Origin: Nitrospirales bacterium
Lineage (GTDB): Bacteria > Nitrospirota > Nitrospiria > Nitrospirales > UBA8639
DNA: 35,875 bases
Direction: 5' to 3'
Assembly: GCA_029261255.1 (NCBI GenBank)
Contig: JAJDBQ010000081.1
Location: 1 to 35,875 of the forward strand
The position numbers and the translations under genes are program-made. The notes below the pieces were generated by a model. It searched no databases and had not been told where the DNA came from. It worked only from the letters and a program-made list of their open reading frames with translations. Position 1 is the first letter of the stretch, and each line of letters opens with the position of its first letter. Positions 9,835-16,636 of this stretch are shown piece after piece.

Positions 9835-9908
9835 TGGGGGATCGTCTAATGGTAGGACGTCAGATTCTGGTTCTGATTGTGGGGGTTCAACTCCTCCTCC
9901 CCCAGCCA
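9835..9908 (+). tRNA. tRNA-Gln (anticodon CUG), integration target
   Basis: A full cloverleaf can be drawn. The acceptor stem pairs TGGGGGA (9835-9841) with TCCCCCA (9898-9904). The D arm carries the TAATGGTAGGA-type loop. The anticodon stem is TCAGA/TCTGA with loop TTCTGGT, giving anticodon CTG. The variable loop is four bases, and the T arm is GGGGG/CCTCC around TTCAACT. The discriminator is G, and CCA is encoded (9906-9908). The 3' 49 bases, from the anticodon arm to CCA, are repeated exactly at 26383-26431, so an integrative element has entered here and restored the gene. Confidence 0.95.
9860..9908 (+). repeat. attL core: 49-bp direct repeat within tRNA-Gln
   Basis: These 49 bases (the 3' part of the tRNA-Gln gene, starting at the anticodon stem) recur identically and in the same orientation at 26383-26431. 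The flanking bases differ on both sides (G versus A before, C versus A after), which defines the ends. Identity of this length at the two ends of an integrase-bearing segment is the standard mark of site-specific integration into a tRNA gene. Confidence 0.93.
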
Positions 9909-9932
9909 CTTTTCCTCTCTCAGCTCCCTGTC

Positions 9933-9954
9933 TAGCAATCACCTAGCAATCACC
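9933..9954 (+). repeat. Left arm-type integrase sites (two 11-bp repeats)
   Basis: TAGCAATCACC occurs twice head to tail, at 9933-9943 and 9944-9954, 25 bases inside attL. The same pair, with one base changed in the second unit, lies at 26250-26271 inside the right end. Tandem short repeats at both ends of an element and next to its integrase are the expected pattern of arm-binding sites for the integrase N-terminal domain. Confidence 0.75.
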
Positions 9955-10012
9955 AGGACGCAAAAGAAAATCGAACTTGGGTGCCTGGAAGCCTGCTGCT
10001 ACAATTGGCGGT

Positions 10013-10663
10013 ATGGCGAAGTCCAATCCTATTAAATCTCGTCGAAAACCTCAGCCGCAATTAGATACCAAAAGTTGGCTTGAGCCAGAACGCCAATCGC
10101 TTGAGGACGTAGCTTCCCAATGGGGAAGGTCACTTTCTTTTGTCGAGGAATGCGTCCGGACATTGAAATTTAGACATGTCATCTTTGTGAACGACTCCAC
10201 ACGTGGTCTGCCAGTCACGGATCATTTTTTTTTCCATAAAGACTGTTGGCCTTTTGGCGATACCACCATGAACCGGGTGGGTACACGTCCACCGATTTTC
10301 GCTCACCTTTGTGACCCTTCTGCTTACCCTAATGGTTATTATTGGCCAAGCGGAGCGAAAGTTTTCATTCCAGTTGAAGAGATTAAACGGATTAAAAAGG
10401 AAAAAGAGAGAAAGAAATCTGGCCAGCAAATATTTTTAGAAGCAGATTATCATTCGAAGCAATTAGAGGCTGCCAACTATTGCTCACATCGCCTGTATGG
10501 CCTTGGAGAGTTTGTTGCTAATCGTGGGCACCGAGACCAAATATTGAAACTCCTCGAAGAAAAATATGGTGGCCAAGAATGGCTGTCTTCCAAAATGAAA
10601 GAACGAATCGTTCAAATGGTTAACAAGAATCCTCTCGGAGGTTCTCCTCGACTCAATCATTAG
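10013..10663 (+). CDS. Hypothetical element protein, left end
   Basis: Not recognised. The 216-residue product from ATG 10013 (an in-frame TTG at 9977 would extend it by 12 residues) is basic at the N-terminus, with KSNPIKSRRKPQPQ. It then has a short segment, SLEDVASQWGRSLSFVEECV, with helix-turn-helix-like spacing, a histidine/aromatic-rich middle, and a lysine-rich helix (IKRIKKEKERKKSG). DNA binding is plausible but unproven. It is the first gene inside attL and is transcribed away from the tRNA. No strong ribosome-binding site is seen for either start. Confidence 0.6.
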   Translation: MAKSNPIKSRRKPQPQLDTKSWLEPERQSLEDVASQWGRSLSFVEECVRTLKFRHVIFVNDSTRGLPVTDHFFFHKDCWPFGDTTMNRVGTRPPIFAHLCDPSAYPNGYYWPSGAKVFIPVEEIKRIKKEKERKKSGQQIFLEADYHSKQLEAANYCSHRLYGLGEFVANRGHRDQILKLLEEKYGGQEWLSSKMKERIVQMVNKNPLGGSPRLNH

Positions 10664-10757
10664 TTGGTCAGAAAAACCTGGCCCCCCTTCCCAAACCGTT
10701 TTTCCCTAAATATTTCAAAAAGTTAGTGGTTCCTGGTCTTTCTTTTTGGTCATAACC

Positions 10758-10767
10758 CGGGTACCCG
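10758..10767. promoter_or_regulatory. Perfect 10-bp palindrome upstream of HTH gene
   Basis: CGGGTACCCG is a perfect palindrome 95 bases before the likely start of the HTH protein gene. Its position in a short intergenic gap ahead of a putative regulator/excisionase suggests an operator. A palindrome this short can occur by chance. Confidence 0.3.
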
Positions 10768-10861
10768 TTCCCCCGTTGTGATCAGAATTGCAATGCGCCA
10801 TTGTGCGCTCATGAATGGCAATCGCATTTATTCAAACTCTTGGGGGCCAGCGAGGGACAAA

Positions 10862-11077
10862 ATGTCAAACAGCACAATTCAGCCGGAAATGCTTCGTCAT
10901 ATGCGGACCGATGAAGCGGCCAATTATCTTCGACTTTCCAGGTCGACCTTGGAAAAGTTGAGGCTGAGCGGGTTGGGTCCGCCTTACATCAAATCAGGCC
11001 AACGCATCGTTATTTACAAACTAGAAGATCTCGATGGTTGGTTGGAAGGGCGGAAACATTTATCAACAAGTGAATGA
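10862..11077 (+). CDS. AlpA/excisionase-like helix-turn-helix protein
   Basis: A 71-residue DNA-binding protein (ATG 10862; an upstream in-frame start at 10778 adds 28 unlikely residues). The fold is the MerR-like winged HTH of excisionase/AlpA proteins: MRTDEAANYLRLSRSTLEKL, followed by the PPYIKSGQRIVIYKLEDLDG wing and helix. In phages and satellites such proteins switch on excision or the early operon. It lies directly ahead of the coiled-coil and RepA-like genes on the same strand, as alpA does in many islands. A role as recombination directionality factor for the integrase at 25010-26233 is likely but inferred. Confidence 0.8.
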   Translation: MSNSTIQPEMLRHMRTDEAANYLRLSRSTLEKLRLSGLGPPYIKSGQRIVIYKLEDLDGWLEGRKHLSTSE

Positions 11078-11081
11078 AAAA

Positions 11082-11113
11082 AGCCCCGCCCGAGCGTGAA
11101 CTCAGAGCGGGGC
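11082..11113 (-). terminator. GC-rich hairpin, T-tract on minus strand
   Basis: GCCCCGC (11082-11088) pairs perfectly with GCGGGGC (11107-11113) around an 18-base loop. The hairpin is preceded by a run of six A on the plus strand, so it reads as hairpin plus T-tract only on the minus strand, although genes on both sides are on the plus strand. It may stop antisense transcription, or act as an RNA structure between the HTH gene and the next operon. Confidence 0.5.
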
Positions 11114-11132
11114 AAAACACGGGAGAAATGGA

Positions 11133-11477
11133 ATGGGAAATACTAACGAACTCTATGATGACTCGCAAGGTCATCCGCATTACCGGGAAGACCTCATAGA
11201 TTTTCCAGTTTCGAACGTCTTCGCTGATTATTATTTCCAAGAGGGGTATTCAACTTATCGGCCACCTCAATCAAAGCGGCAAGCATCGGCCAGCGACGCG
11301 AACTTAAAACGCAAGGTTGAAAGCCTGGAAATCAAGGGGAGCGGACTCCAGGCCGAATTCGAAGGACTCACACGAAAAGTTGAGGCCCTTTCACAAGAGA
11401 TCGAGGATTTAAAAGCACAGCCACCAACGAAACGTAATGGTAGGTCAATTGGTGTCCCTGTGGAGGATTTGGAGTGA
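11133..11477 (+). CDS. Small coiled-coil protein preceding the RepA-like ATPase
   Basis: Not recognised by family. The 114-residue product has an acidic, aromatic N-terminal half (FPVSNVFADYYFQEGYSTY) and a coiled coil at about residues 55-97 with heptad spacing (LKRKVESLEIKGSGLQAEFE and onward). Its start has GGGAGAAATGG nearby. Its TGA overlaps the GTG start of the ATPase gene (GTGA at 11474-11477), so the two are translationally coupled and the products may interact, perhaps as a replication accessory or loader. Confidence 0.65.
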   Translation: MGNTNELYDDSQGHPHYREDLIDFPVSNVFADYYFQEGYSTYRPPQSKRQASASDANLKRKVESLEIKGSGLQAEFEGLTRKVEALSQEIEDLKAQPPTKRNGRSIGVPVEDLE

Positions 11478-12688
11478 TATCCCCGACTACCGAAAAAACC
11501 GGAACCGGTTTTTCCATGTTTTGGCAAGATGCCGATCTTCTCTTTGAGTTTGAAAATTTTTCAGAAACGAAAGCTTGGGGCCCCGTCTGTGAACTTGGCG
11601 TCACGATAGGGCTCAATGGCCACGCGGTTAGAATTGAGCAAGCCAGGGTCAAATTGGCCAGCGTCAGTGATCGAGGCCAATGGACAAAACGGTTGCAGGA
11701 AGTCCATCCACACCTTCCTTGGAAAGAGATCATCCAAAGTTCCTTTATCCGAGTTCAGAGTGAACGGCGGAAGGGTGAACCTCCTATTCGTTTGTCCGAA
11801 GCGGCGCAAGGTCCAGCTGCCGCCTACCGTATCAACCCCCTGATCCACGATGAGTTGCCCTCTACCATCTTCTGTGAAGCTGGCAGCGGAAAAAGCTATC
11901 TGGCACTTCTATGTTGCATGCTGGTCGAGGCAGGGGAAACCGTCTGTGGTTTGTCGGCTGTCAAAGGTCGAACATTATTCCTTGACTGGGAAGTATCCGC
12001 ACAAGTCCATGGTGAGCGATGGCGACTGCTTCGAACCGGACACCCTGAATTAGCCGCTAGTGACCCTCTCTACAAACGCATGAATGCGCCTCTACCCGAT
12101 GACCTGCAATCCGTTCAACGGTTGGTCACCACCCATGACATTCAATTTGTAGTGGTTGATTCGCTCGGTCCTGCAGCCGGTCAAGAATTATTGGGAGCAG
12201 AAACGGCAATTCGTTTTTTTCAAGCAGTTCGTACTTTGAAAACCGCCGTGTTGGTCATTGGGCATACGGCCAAAAATTCTGAAAATAAAAGCATTTTCGG
12301 TTCCGTATTTTTCTTCAATTTAAGCCGGAATGTGTTCGAACTCAAAAAATCTCAAGATTCCCAAGATGATGTTCTACGAATAGGTCTTCATCATCGCAAA
12401 TCAAATCTTTCCAAGCTCCATCGACCGTTTGGATTGGAACTATCTTTTGATCCTGAACAGGTGAAATTTTCAAGCTTTGATTTAGGCACAGATACGGAAT
12501 TGGCCAAAGACCTTCCGTTGAAAGACCGGATGGTCAAAGTCCTGGGACAAGGAGCCATGACCGCCCGAGAATTGGCCGAGGAAATAGACGCCAAACTTGC
12601 TCAGGTGAAGGTACGCCTCAGCCAAAATAAAGGCGAATTATTCATTCAAATGGGACAGGATAAATGGGGCTTATTACGCAAGTTTTAA
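11474..12688 (+). CDS. RepA-like RecA-fold ATPase
   Basis: A 404-residue AAA_25/RepA-type ATPase of the kind used as a replicative helicase or helicase loader in plasmids, prophages and satellites. The P-loop is EAGSGKSYLALL near residue 136; the usual first glycine of GxxxxGKS is a cysteine here. A Walker B-like FVVVDSLG lies near residue 225, and VIGHTAKN follows as a sensor strand. The last 60 residues (MTARELAEEIDAKLAQVKVR) look like a winged helix. Translation starts at GTG 11474, overlapping the previous stop. The GTAAC-rich repeat cluster immediately downstream is a candidate origin. Confidence 0.8.
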   Translation: MISPTTEKTGTGFSMFWQDADLLFEFENFSETKAWGPVCELGVTIGLNGHAVRIEQARVKLASVSDRGQWTKRLQEVHPHLPWKEIIQSSFIRVQSERRKGEPPIRLSEAAQGPAAAYRINPLIHDELPSTIFCEAGSGKSYLALLCCMLVEAGETVCGLSAVKGRTLFLDWEVSAQVHGERWRLLRTGHPELAASDPLYKRMNAPLPDDLQSVQRLVTTHDIQFVVVDSLGPAAGQELLGAETAIRFFQAVRTLKTAVLVIGHTAKNSENKSIFGSVFFFNLSRNVFELKKSQDSQDDVLRIGLHHRKSNLSKLHRPFGLELSFDPEQVKFSSFDLGTDTELAKDLPLKDRMVKVLGQGAMTARELAEEIDAKLAQVKVRLSQNKGELFIQMGQDKWGLLRKF

Positions 12689-12697
12689 TGAAATGCC

Positions 12698-12860
12698 GGT
12701 TACTGATAACTGTAACCGCTAACTGGGGTGTAACTTTGGACACGCAAGTTATTGAAATATTGAGAGTTACACCTGTAACTGGTTCTTGTAACTACGCCTT
12801 GAGAGTTACAACGACACACCCCCTCTTTCTTAAGAGGGTGTTGTAACTCGTGGTGTAACC
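12698..12860. repeat. Cluster of nine GTAAC/GTTAC motifs, candidate origin or operator array
   Basis: In 163 bases directly after the RepA-like gene, GTTAC or its complement GTAAC occurs nine times (starting at 12699, 12712, 12730, 12766, 12775, 12788, 12805, 12843, 12855). Longer units recur: TTGAGAGTTACA at 12760 and 12799, TTGTAACT at 12787 and 12842, and GGTTAC/GTAACC forms an inverted pair at 12698-12717. A 7-bp hairpin CCCTCTT/AAGAGGG also sits inside. Spacing is irregular (9-38 bases), unlike classical iterons, but the density is far above chance. Confidence 0.7.
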
Positions 12861-12931
12861 GGTCAAAAAGGAACTTAAAAGTGAGAGCACATGAAGGCAT
12901 GTTTTATTCATCCATTCAACGAAAGGATCAC

Positions 12932-13087
12932 ATGACCATCAAAGAAAGACTCAAGGTTGCAGGTTCGATCATCGTGGCCGTTTTCTGGGATCTATGGCGG
13001 CCTATACGCAGGCAAGGCATTCCAAACAATCATTCCCGGCCCGATAGGGGCCACTTACCATCATCCAAGCGAAAGGGTCCACAATGA
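12932..13087 (+). CDS. Small basic protein with hydrophobic segment
   Basis: Not recognised. From ATG 12932, which has GAAAGGA six bases upstream, the product is 51 residues: a short amphipathic start (MTIKERLKVAG), a hydrophobic stretch (SIIVAVFWDLW) and a basic, polar tail. A GTG at 12881 with AAGGAA upstream would give 68 residues. It overlaps the next gene by ATGA at 13084-13087, which supports its being translated. It is possibly a membrane-associated early protein. Confidence 0.5.
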   Translation: MTIKERLKVAGSIIVAVFWDLWRPIRRQGIPNNHSRPDRGHLPSSKRKGPQ

Positions 13088-13707
13088 AAAACGCACTCAA
13101 AAAAATCATGCTGACTGACACTGACACCCAACCTGAGTCAATCATTCCTCAATGGCGGGATGATCCGGAGTTTGTAAAGTGGACAGACAAAGCCCGAGAG
13201 ATCAGCCAACAACTACATCAAGCCGAATCCGAGCAACGAGGAATCAAGGAAGACGTGGAGCAGGCACAACAGGCAATCATCGAGGCCAAAAGCTCACTTA
13301 TCTTAGGCGAAGGGACCGAGTCGGAAGTGGTTGCAGCGGAATCGCATTTGGAGAACTGCCAACAAAAAAAGAATGCATTGGGCCTAGAAACCAAAGCCTT
13401 GGCAGCTGCACAAAATAGGGCCGAACAAGAAGCCAAGGAAAGCGAGGCAGCGGCCAAAGAGCAAGCCAAGGCGATCATCTTGCCCCTATACCAAGAGCTG
13501 GTCGCGGGCACACTGGCAAATATTGAGGCCGTGATCGAGAGCGATCAGGCGGTGCAAGACTTTGAGAGGTCAGTCAGCCAAAGCGGATTGACATTGTATC
13601 CTGGCTCATTCGGCTCACCTTTCACCCTTAACAGCCTGAATATTCCCCATGGCGTGAAAGATTACAAGCGAACGGTTGAGGGCCTGCTCAATAAGACCAA
13701 GCTCTAG
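13084..13707 (+). CDS. Coiled-coil protein of phage-like style
   Basis: Not recognised. The 207-residue product is an alanine-, glutamate- and glutamine-rich coiled coil over about residues 35-150 (ISQQLHQAESEQRGIKEDVE, AAAQNRAEQEAKESEAAAKE), followed by a short globular C-terminus containing GLTLYPGSFGSPFTLNSLN. The start overlaps the stop of the upstream small gene. Proteins of this shape in phage and satellite genomes include scaffolds and tail-assembly chaperones, but no specific function can be claimed. Confidence 0.65.
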   Translation: MKNALKKIMLTDTDTQPESIIPQWRDDPEFVKWTDKAREISQQLHQAESEQRGIKEDVEQAQQAIIEAKSSLILGEGTESEVVAAESHLENCQQKKNALGLETKALAAAQNRAEQEAKESEAAAKEQAKAIILPLYQELVAGTLANIEAVIESDQAVQDFERSVSQSGLTLYPGSFGSPFTLNSLNIPHGVKDYKRTVEGLLNKTKL

Positions 13708-13772
13708 GCAGTAGGCCAAGGGGCAAAAGAATAATCAATCGATATTTATTTATATGGGGGGAGGGTAACAGA

Positions 13773-13931
13773 ATGAAGGATCAACCCAAGCACAAAGAGA
13801 AGAAGAGTGAGGGGGAACCCAATACTTTGGCCGCATTGGTTCATGAGCCTGAGGTCAAAGAGATGATCAGCAAAGCCGAGTTGGGAACGGTTCATTTAGT
13901 CATACCAGAGCACCACCCAGTAGCCCTGTAA
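13773..13931 (+). CDS. Small hypothetical protein, 52 residues
   Basis: ATG 13773 follows a strong GGGGGAGGG ribosome-binding tract. The product has a lysine-rich polar start (MKDQPKHKEKKSEGEPNT), then LAALVHEPEVKEMISKAELG, a predicted helix, and a hydrophobic end (VHLVIPEHHPVAL). No family is recognised. It lies between the coiled-coil gene and the terminase-like gene on the same strand. The clear ribosome-binding site is the main reason to believe it. Confidence 0.5.
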   Translation: MKDQPKHKEKKSEGEPNTLAALVHEPEVKEMISKAELGTVHLVIPEHHPVAL

Positions 13932-14138
13932 AAGGCGCATGGACAGGGCACAGTAAAGAGGGCGAGTGGATGATCAAGAAAAAAAGAACGTCGAAGGATG
14001 GACAATTAGCGGTTGTTCATGTGGGGATTTAGTTGGGGTTATATCAATATAAACACTCAAGGGTCCTGTCTGGCGGCATGGCGGGTATGCACGGGAAATA
14101 TCCGCAATAAAAACAACGAGTTACGTACAACAAAATTC

Positions 14139-14813
14139 ATGGAAAGAAAAGAACCAATAAAGATGCCCCAAAACGAGGCGGCGAAAAGAGCAGCAACAGG
14201 AACTAAGAAACCAAAAGCCGAGGGGAAAGCCAACCCAAAACCAAAGGCCAAACCTCAGTCGCGGGTTAAGGCAAGCCGAGTGTTGAAAAACAAGAAATCC
14301 CCGATTTGGGCATTCACTTTTCGGGATGCTGCCCGGATGAGCGGCACAAGAACCAAGACGCTTCAAGACTGGATCCTGTTGGGTGCGATTAAGAGGCGGA
14401 AGGACGGCGGATTCAACATCACGGAGATTTTAGAATTGAAGGCCAAAGAGGGAGGGGGCAAGAACTTAAAGAGTGGGGCCACCAAGAGCCTGAAGGCCCA
14501 AAAAAGTTATGAGGACTATTGGGCCACGAAGGCTGAAACGATGGCCCTCAATTTACAGGTTCAGAAAGGGGAGTTAATCAATCTAGAAGATGTGACTGAA
14601 GCCCTTATTGAGCGAGAGGTAATTTTAAAGAATCGCCTACTCGGGCTGCCTAGTTTATTTGCCTCTCAATTGGCGGGTTGTGAGCCGGGAGAAATTGAAC
14701 AAATAAGCAGGAAGGCGATTGCCGATTTGTTGAGAGATTTAGTCCGGCAAGGATCGGCAGCCTACAACAAGGCTCGGTCTAAAGAGGCGCATCAAAGCGC
14801 GGAAGCGGAATAA
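14139..14813 (+). CDS. Terminase small subunit, Nu1-like
   Basis: The product is 224 residues from ATG 14139 (216 from ATG 14163; the open frame reaches back to 14013). After a lysine/alanine-rich tail it has an N-terminal winged HTH, FTFRDAARMSGTRTKTLQDW, with the wing in LGAIKRRKDGGF. A helical region follows (YWATKAETMALNLQVQKGEL and INLEDVTEALIEREVIL), ending in RLLGLPSLFASQLAG. This is the layout of phage lambda Nu1 and related packaging proteins, which recognise the cos/pac site. A large terminase subunit is missing from the element, so the protein would have to redirect a helper phage's motor, as TerS of chromosomal islands does. The start is uncertain because no clear ribosome-binding site is visible. 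Confidence 0.75.
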   Translation: MERKEPIKMPQNEAAKRAATGTKKPKAEGKANPKPKAKPQSRVKASRVLKNKKSPIWAFTFRDAARMSGTRTKTLQDWILLGAIKRRKDGGFNITEILELKAKEGGGKNLKSGATKSLKAQKSYEDYWATKAETMALNLQVQKGELINLEDVTEALIEREVILKNRLLGLPSLFASQLAGCEPGEIEQISRKAIADLLRDLVRQGSAAYNKARSKEAHQSAEAE

Positions 14814-14838
14814 TTTATTTTCAACAAAAGGAGCTTGT

Positions 14839-15378
14839 ATGAACATGGAGCCACATCCCAAAGATTCATTTTCGAGTGTGATGCGTTATACGTTGGGCCG
14901 CCCAGGAGAAAGCTCCCTTGACCTGTATGCCCAAAGTCCGAATATCGGTATTACTAGGACGTTTGAGGGTGGGCGAATGGCCGGCAACGATACCAAAGAA
15001 TTTCGCATCCCCGAGCGGTGGGTCATCCGTGGCGGGTGTTGCTTGGCTCTCTGCCAAGATAGTTTGGTCAGGCCAGCCCTTCCAGAATATGGCCTTGAAC
15101 GGATTGTTGGATTCTGTATTCGAACCATCGAGAACAATCGGGTAGCCGTGAGGGTCGCCGGCTCGATTCTCTTGAAGGTGGAAGGGCTTGGCTTGAACGA
15201 TGCCGGGAAAACGGTCTTTGTCATTGGCCCCAATACGTTCACCTTCAACAGTCAGGTGGGCGGGATGCCTTTAGGAACAGTGAAACACATTGAAGCCGCG
15301 GGAGCCATGGTGAGCTTTGGGGCTCGACAAAAAGTCGCAAAGGAATGCTACGCGGGTGCAGTCGGAAGACACTACTAG
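14839..15378 (+). CDS. Possible phage decoration/capsid-cement protein
   Basis: A 179-residue, beta-rich protein behind a strong AAAAGGAGC site. The segment from residue 60 on has the rhythm of DUF2190-type capsid cement proteins: VIRGGCCLALCQDSLVRPA, then IVGFCIRTIENNRVAVRVAG, then KTVFVIGPNTFTF and PLGTVKHIEAAGAMVSFGA. That is, a gated value, a recurrent barrel, and a final strand with the AAGA-type ending. The similarity is judged by eye only. The location, just after the terminase-like gene, supports a virion role. An unrelated small beta-barrel remains possible. Confidence 0.45.
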   Translation: MNMEPHPKDSFSSVMRYTLGRPGESSLDLYAQSPNIGITRTFEGGRMAGNDTKEFRIPERWVIRGGCCLALCQDSLVRPALPEYGLERIVGFCIRTIENNRVAVRVAGSILLKVEGLGLNDAGKTVFVIGPNTFTFNSQVGGMPLGTVKHIEAAGAMVSFGARQKVAKECYAGAVGRHY

Positions 15379-15411
15379 GCCGGCATGATGCCGAGAGAAA
15401 GGAACGGGGTG

Positions 15412-15681
15412 ATGAAAACCAATGGGGTCAACCTCGACCAACACATAAACGGGTGGCCGACCGATGAACGGCTAGCAAGAATTGTGATTCACCTTGAGGT
15501 GGCAGAAAGCATTTTCAATGATGGTTTCCCGGGCATGACACGGGAATTCGAAACCCCGGAACAGATGTTCGCCCATGCTGAAGAATTGAGGGAACGTCAG
15601 CGACGTCCGGCAACCCTTGGGCAAATTCTTCAGCGAGGATTGCAAGCGTTTCAATACTTCACACGAAAAAAGGGAGGGTGA
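15412..15681 (+). CDS. Small hypothetical protein between virion-type genes
   Basis: Not recognised. ATG 15412 has AAAGGAACGGGGTG upstream and gives 89 residues; an in-frame ATG at 15385 would add nine residues. The protein is mainly helical (DERLARIVIHLEVAESIFND, TPEQMFAHAEELRERQRRPA) and has a basic C-terminus. Its stop lies 4 bases before the start of the scaffold-like gene, so the two are probably translated from one message. Confidence 0.6.
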   Translation: MKTNGVNLDQHINGWPTDERLARIVIHLEVAESIFNDGFPGMTREFETPEQMFAHAEELRERQRRPATLGQILQRGLQAFQYFTRKKGG

Positions 15682-15685
15682 GATC

Positions 15686-16309
15686 ATGAGAACAGCCACC
15701 GAACAAAACTTAGGGGGCGGGGCTTCTTTGCAGGACATTGAAACGAAGGTCTTTGCCATCCTTGACCGATTGGTCGATTCAAAACGCCAATCCAAGCCAG
15801 AAAGGAAACCCAAGCCAATCACAAAGCAAAAGGCAGTCAAGCAACCATTTACCGCGACGGGGGGCAGAACGATGGCACAGACGGTTGAACTACAACGACA
15901 GGCGCAACGAGCGGAACGCATCAGACTTTCCAAGATCTACGAAGCCGGGAGAAAGCTCGGGCGCCCCACTGCATTTCTCAGCAAGTTGGTTGAGAGTGAG
16001 GTCTCATTGGAGCAAGCCTTTGCGGCCATCATTGACGATGTGGGGGAAAGAAAATCCAAAGGCCAAGGAACGAAGATCTTGCCCGGCCGACCACGACAAT
16101 CGGTAACCGCATCCCAAGTATCGACACCGAGTCTGGATCCAGATAGCCCAGAAGCAGCCGAGTTTTCATTTAAGCAAGAATGGTCACGGAGTGGGGCCCT
16201 GCAATCCGAGTTTCCCAACTTCAAGCACTACGCGGCGTTCAGGCGGCATGAGTCGCATATCAAGATTTTAGGGGGCAGGGTACTGAAGGGCGAACGGGTT
16301 GGTCGGTAG
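15686..16309 (+). CDS. Possible prohead scaffold-like protein
   Basis: 207 residues from ATG 15686, which has GGGAGGGTG just upstream. The first 80 residues are polar and basic. The middle, ERIRLSKIYEAGRKLGRPTA followed by FLSKLVESEVSLEQAFAAII, and the end, FKQEWSRSGALQSEFPNFKH then YAAFRR, resemble the C-terminal scaffold part of many S49/ClpP-type prohead proteases. There, a repeated helix-turn unit is followed by an EW...L..EF..F..YLAYR-like motif. No protease domain is present. A free-standing scaffold homologue would suit a satellite that remodels helper capsids. The match is by eye and needs a profile search. Confidence 0.45.
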   Translation: MRTATEQNLGGGASLQDIETKVFAILDRLVDSKRQSKPERKPKPITKQKAVKQPFTATGGRTMAQTVELQRQAQRAERIRLSKIYEAGRKLGRPTAFLSKLVESEVSLEQAFAAIIDDVGERKSKGQGTKILPGRPRQSVTASQVSTPSLDPDSPEAAEFSFKQEWSRSGALQSEFPNFKHYAAFRRHESHIKILGGRVLKGERVGR

Positions 16310-16636
16310 TGGTATGAGTTTCGGGCTAGGAGTATCTGATCTCTATAGAGTAAAAATGAGAAAGGTCCGTTTCAGCTTTTCTCTACCTCCACTCTATTGC
16401 GAATGGATACCGACTACCTAGCTCGGGTGCTCAAGGATGGGGGATTGCTGTTTTGACTGTTGGCGGCGATTCCCATTCCTTGAGGAATGGTCGGCTTCCT
16501 GGCCCGGTGCTTGGGGAGAGAGTGTCGCTTCTGTGACCTTCTGAATCGTCCGCTCTTGGCCAAAATTGGACATTATGAACGCCTCGCCCTGCGGCTTATT
16601 TGTCCGATAGCAATACCTTATTATGTTATGTATTAC
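16310..16636. other. Gap between convergent genes, with hairpin
   Basis: No convincing gene is seen in these 327 bases; the open frame from 16487 has no ribosome-binding site and a cysteine-rich, low-quality composition. The segment separates the plus-strand phage-like operon from the minus-strand 588-residue gene. A hairpin CCATTCC-TTGA-GGAATGG at 16473-16490 is the one clear structure, but no T-tract follows it. Confidence 0.6.

Noticed and set aside
13970-14032. 20-residue open frame MIKKKRTSKDGQLAVVHVGI
   Set aside because: Too short to support without conservation data, although a purine-rich tract precedes it.
15738-16106. Plus-strand open frame of 122 residues
   Set aside because: Out of frame inside the scaffold-like gene; basic, low-complexity shadow without a ribosome-binding site.
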